The notes below the pieces were generated by a model that was not told the origin of the DNA, did not search any database, and was given only the letters and a program-made list of their open reading frames with translations. The translations under genes and the position numbers were made by a program. From NCBI GenBank assembly GCA_001600055.1, contig BCIV01000004.1, positions 546,430 to 610,429 on the forward strand: 64,000 nt of DNA, in the 5' to 3' direction. Positions 60,285 through 64,000 of this stretch are shown here, piece after piece. The first letter of the stretch is position 1. The number at the start of each line of letters is the position of its first letter. The stretch is from Filobasidium wieringae. Taxonomy: Eukaryota; Basidiomycota; Tremellomycetes; Filobasidiales; Filobasidiaceae.

Positions 60285-60292
60285 TATATAAA
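60285..60292 (+). promoter_or_regulatory. TATA box of the RNase T2 gene
   Basis: TATATAAA lies about 70 nt before the RNase T2 ATG, followed by a CA-rich leader. It is the clearest TATA-type element near a start codon in the window. Confidence 0.6.
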
Positions 60293-60360
60293 CACACTCG
60301 CACACTCGACATTGTCACACCCTCCTCATCACTCAACATCACCACATTCCCCTCAACAAC

Positions 60361-62361
60361 ATGCGCTCCCTCACTCCGCTCCACCTCCTCGCCATCCTAG
60401 CCACTCTGGCGATCTTGACGACCGCCGCTCCAGCTCATGGCGAACGTACAATTGAAAAACGAACGTTCGGAGTCGTCTGGTCCGCGTTAGAACTATGGTG
60501 GTACAGGTTGACTCACGGGGGTCACAATCCTCCTGGCTATGGTGAGCCGGTGACTACTAGCACCAGTTCGATTGCGGTGAGTCTCAAAGACGCGATAACG
60601 AGCTCTCTGGGGTTGGAGACTGACGTGAATGTGACCTCGAATGACAGGCTACAAAGACATCTACCACTTTGGTCGGTACCAAGACAAGCACGTTCGTTTC
60701 GGCTAGCACCACCGCCTTCTCCTCCTCCTCCGTTCTTCCCTCCTCAACTATCCCCGTCATCCCTCCTACCCCCTCCCAAACCTCCTCCTTAACAACCTGT
60801 CCCCTCCCCGCCTCCTCTTACCCCCTCTCCTGCTCCTCCGCATCCACAACAGCCGATACATGCTGTACCGAATCTCCAGGTGGACATCTCTTACTCACCG
60901 AGTTCTGGGATACTGGGAATTCCTCCGTGGGTCCGGCGGATAGTTGGACGTTACATGGTTCGTACTCTGCTTCTCTCGTTTTCTCTTAAGGGAGGGGCTG
61001 ATTTTCTCTTTCGCTGATTGTGTAATATGGATGTTGATAGGATTATGGCCGGACAATTGCGATGGGACTTATGAGCAGTATTGTGACCCCGCGAGGGAGT
61101 TGACGAACGTCACCGTACGTCTCTCCTCGTCATCCGTCCTTCTCTATCTGTTATCTAACCCTTCTCCCCCACCTCTCTTCAACACACCCAGTCTGTCCTT
61201 CAATCCCTAGACCCCGCCTTGCTGGACTACATGAAGATCTATTGGAAGGATTATCAGGGTGACGATGAAACGTTCTGGGAGCACGAGTTTAACAAGCACG
61301 GGACTTGTTTGAGTACCTTGGAGCCGAAGTGTTTCAAAAATGTGAGTTTCGGGTTGTCGAATGGGTTTTGAACAGATGTGGAGATAGAAGTCTGATCACG
61401 ATCCACACCACAGTTCTACCCACAAGAAGACGCCCTAGCTTATTTCAGGAAAGCGACTTCGGTCTACAAAACAATCTCCACCTACACCTCCCTGACTTCT
61501 TCCGGGATCGTCCCCTCCCTCAACCAGACCTACACTTTGGCGGAGATAACGGCGGCGATCAACAAGGATTTCCCAGGAGGCGTTAATGTGAATTGCGACG
61601 GTTCGACTTTCCAGGAAGTCTGGTATCACTACAACTCGAGGGGAAGTTTGGTCGATGGGGAAATGATCCCGGCCGATCTGGTCGGGTCCGGATCGACTTG
61701 TCCGAAATCGGGGATTCATTGGTACCGTGAGTGTCAGGTGGTGGATCACTAAACTGAAAAAGGTTCATGGGGGACTGATTTACCCCCCTCGCTCCATTTC
61801 ATTTCCCCTTTCTCCACTCACAGCCAAGTATGTAGATATCCCTAAACCCGCCCCGGTTGGTTCGACGGGAGGAAACGGGACCACTCCCGGTCAGATCACG
61901 GACGGCGGCAAGATCTTCATCTACGCCGGTTCGGGGACTTCTTACACCGCAAAGACCAACTTTGTCACTTCGACCGGTACGTCCTCTTCCGGCTTCTGCG
62001 TTTGAGTTTTACCAAAAGCAAGGCGTTGAGTGAATCCCCCTTCGTCCCCCTATTCATTGTAGGCAAATGGTTCGCTAGCGGTACCCCCGCCGGGTTCACC
62101 TTGAAGGCCATCACAGGGGGAGCGTACACTTTTACCTCCTCCAAAGGCCCCTGTGCGGTGGACGATACCACAAAGTTGTTCCACTGTGGCACGGACGTCA
62201 CTAGAGCTTCCGAGTTCGTCTTTGGCTCGGATGGTACGATCACCGTCGGGGGCTCCAACGCGTTCTCGGCAGTTTCCACGCCTTCGGGGCAGACTCAGGT
62301 GGAGATTTATGGGAATACCGAAAAGGCGGTTCCGATTGTGCTCGTCGGGATTGCTCAGTAA
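60361..62361 (+). CDS. Secreted ribonuclease T2 with C-terminal extension
   Basis: Endoribonuclease that cleaves single-stranded RNA through 2',3'-cyclic phosphates, acting outside the cell or in the vacuole. A signal peptide ([18 protein letters not shown]) is followed by a Ser/Thr-rich linker in the first exons. The catalytic motifs are intact: CAS I spans the splice site and reads SWTLHGLWPDNC, and CAS II is [12 protein letters not shown], each with its active His. [14 protein letters not shown] and IHWYP follow. After the catalytic domain (about residue 350) comes a Gly/Thr-rich segment and a separate beta-rich C-terminal domain ([30 protein letters not shown]), known in fungal T2 enzymes such as yeast Rny1. 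At least seven introns. It ends at 62361, just before the disrupted right end. Confidence 0.92.
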
Positions 62362-62508
62362 AAAGTAAAAAAGGTGAATTGTGTCGGAAATGAAACTCGT
62401 GGAAAACAGTCGTGTTGTGTTGAAAAGACTAGATTGTATTGTGCAATACATGGGATGCATAGACTGCTATTAGCTACATTCGGTCGATGGCGAACTTTTT
62501 CCGCTCCT

Positions 62509-62760
62509 CTACTGGAGGGACTTCTCAATCGTCAAGAGCTGCTTGACACAGTCCTCGAAGGAGATGTCTAGATCACAGAAAAAACTCGCTTCAGATGTCC
62601 GTCCTACAGGAGCAGACACGTCACGACTTACACTTGATGTCCAACTCCTTCTCGCTGTAGGAAGAGTCCAACCTGAACACCTTGTCCTCGATACTCTCTC
62701 CGGGGTTTCCGGTGGCGACACGCTCCTTGAGCTCAGGGAAGTTCTTGTGAATTAGAGTTG
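62509..62760 (-). pseudogene. 3' fragment of a Gre2-like NAD-dependent reductase/epimerase
   Basis: Two exon pieces (about 62760-62632 and 62567-62509) join in phase through an intact GT-AG intron and encode the C-terminus of an extended SDR of the Gre2/dihydroflavonol-reductase type: LIHKNFPELKERVATGNPGE, VFRLDSSYSEKELDIK and then YISFEDCVKQLLTIEKSLQ before a stop. The family normally has about 340 residues; only about 63 remain. The upstream part, including the nucleotide-binding Gly-rich motif, is absent, and the homology stops sharply near 62760 at the start of a TTGAAC/GTTCAA repeat array. Intact splice sites and frame suggest the truncation is recent or lies at a rearrangement boundary. 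Confidence 0.7.
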
Positions 62761-62773
62761 GCACGCGTTTAGG

Positions 62774-62887
62774 TTGAACGCTTGAACTTGAACGAACGAA
62801 CGCCCAAAATTGAACGTTTGAACGCGCATGACGTTCAACTTTGAACGCGTTCAACCTGCCGACGTTCAATCAGACATTCAAGTTCAA
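62774..62887. repeat. TTGAAC/GTTCAA hexamer array
   Basis: About nine or ten copies of TTGAAC or its complement GTTCAA within 115 bp, many extended to TTGAACG/CGTTCAA, in both orientations. The left half is mainly TTGAAC, the right half mainly GTTCAA, so the array has partial inverted-repeat character and could fold into hairpins. It begins where the reductase fragment ends. Confidence 0.8.
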
Positions 62888-64000
62888 CCCTTGCGCAAAA
62901 GACTGATCGAACGGCACCAAACGTGAACGCAAATAGAATATTCTCCAAATTCGCTTAAACTTCACAGGTCCATCGCTCTACCTTCTAAGAACGTTCTAAA
63001 CACATTAAACGCCTATCATCAGTTGACCGTTACAGTTCTAGATGATCATAGTGTTTTCTATGATAGAATAGCGTGAGAAAGCGGTTTATTGAAGGGTGCT
63101 TAGGCTCAGGCCTAAGAAGCGATCAACCGAGTTCAACGGCTTCTCAGTTATCGTCTATCTATCTACCTATCTAATTATCTAATAATCCACTCAAACGACT
63201 GCTACCCTTACAAACTAAACATGCAAACGCTTCTTACCATGTCTAGCACCCGTCAATCCAGCGTCGACGCCGGATTCGACCCAGATCTCGGCTTAGAACA
63301 AGCGTTGGCCAATAAACAGGTGTTACAACTGGTTCATCAAGACATCGCTCAAGTAGAATCTCGCTCAACCAACCGAACTACCACCCCGTTTCGGTTCGAC
63401 CCAGTTTCAACCGAATCTCCGGGAAAGCTGGCCGAATACGCTCGTACCGCGGATTGTTCGTACAACACGAAACACCATCTCCTATTCCGTCGAACAAGGT
63501 GATCTACCTAGAACCTCGAACCAACAAAGAAGACACCCATCCATGTTTGGTTGTTCCCTACAAGGTTCACCGAATCCGTCGACAACCTATCATTTATTTC
63601 TTTATCCGGCTCGCTCTCCCTTCTCGGTTCCATAACTACAAAATAGGATTCAACCGAATCTAGCAAAAACAACTTAGACGACTCGTGGTGGTATCGCTCT
63701 CTTTTCCTGTGTTTGTGGTCTCGCAGTGTTTCCGTTTAGTATATATAGTTAGGGATTGAATCGTCTATACAGAGTCAACCGAATTGTATAGAGGATTCAA
63801 GTCCGATATCACATTCTATTTACACCTACTGAATTACCAATTCAAGACGTACTGTGAAGAGGTTACTACAATAGGATCTCGCTAAGTTGTTCTCATACAA
63901 CCTTCGTTCTTCACCTAAACCGGTTAATATCAACATTCGATACTAATCTCTTCGATCCAAACAACTTATAGATTCTAACCGAATCCTTTAATTCGGTCGA
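62888..64000. mobile_element. Possible repeat or mobile-element edge
   Basis: About 1.1 kb with no recognisable gene but many short repeated motifs: a TATC-type microsatellite at 63153-63183, and AACCGAAT or its complement at about 63410, 63567, 63650, 63775, 63977 and 63991. A TATATATAG box lies near 63738. One open frame at 63221-63502 (93 codons; QTLLTMSSTRQSSVDAGF) has no family I recognise and may belong to an element continuing past the window. An inverted repeat ACCGAAT / ATTCGGT flanks a 6-nt loop at 63978-63997. I see no reverse transcriptase, integrase or transposase, so the mobile-element call is only a possibility. Confidence 0.3.

Overview
This is a 64 kb stretch of a fungal nuclear genome. 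Nearly every gene is broken by short spliceosomal introns, most about 45-90 nt, with GT(G/A)AGT-type donors, CTAAC/CTGAC-like branch sites and YAG acceptors. The gene set is typical of basidiomycetes: a FunK1 protein kinase, an AreA/Gat1-type GATA factor, a CREG-type FMN-barrel protein and a Zn2Cys6 factor. Intron density and protein flavour suggest Agaricomycotina, probably a Tremellomycete-like fungus; that placement is inference.

Layout: the left end (1-6.1 kb) holds degenerate non-coding sequence with TATA-like modules, an unrecognised gene and a FunK1 kinase, both on the minus strand. From 6.6 to 23.2 kb is a housekeeping block: DHFR (+), a Ser-rich protein resembling the SIN component Cdc14 (+), cytosolic isoleucyl-tRNA synthetase (-), the spliceosome core protein Prp8 (-) and a secreted CREG-like protein (+). 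From 23.2 to 27 kb is a long gene-poor span leading into an AreA/Gat1 nitrogen-regulatory GATA factor (to 32.55 kb). Then follow a DNAJC9-like J-protein (+), prohibitin 1 (+), a Fun30/SMARCAD1 remodeller (-), signal peptidase subunit Spc2 (+), an unrecognised small gene (+), EMC10 (-), an aryl-alcohol-type aldo-keto reductase (-), an EXPERA-like membrane protein (+), a glyoxylate/hydroxypyruvate reductase-like enzyme (-) and an NmrA-like oxidoreductase (-). The last 13 kb carry a Zn2Cys6 regulator, a bZIP protein, an ATRIP/Rad26-like checkpoint candidate and a secreted RNase T2 (all +).

The right end (62.4-64 kb) differs from the rest. A 3' fragment of a Gre2-like reductase gene is cut off abruptly against a short array of TTGAAC/GTTCAA hexamers, followed by AT-richer sequence with repeated AACCGAAT motifs and a short inverted repeat at the window edge. 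This looks like a rearrangement or mobile-element boundary.

The genes do not form an obvious single pathway. Neighbouring Spc2 and EMC10 both act in ER membrane-protein biogenesis, and several regulators sit near each other, but no biosynthetic or defence cluster is evident. The most unusual signals are gene-structure features: a predicted 2-nt micro-exon in the EXPERA-like gene, an 11-nt micro-exon in prohibitin, and a GC-AG intron after the second codon of Fun30. I found no clearly undescribed system.
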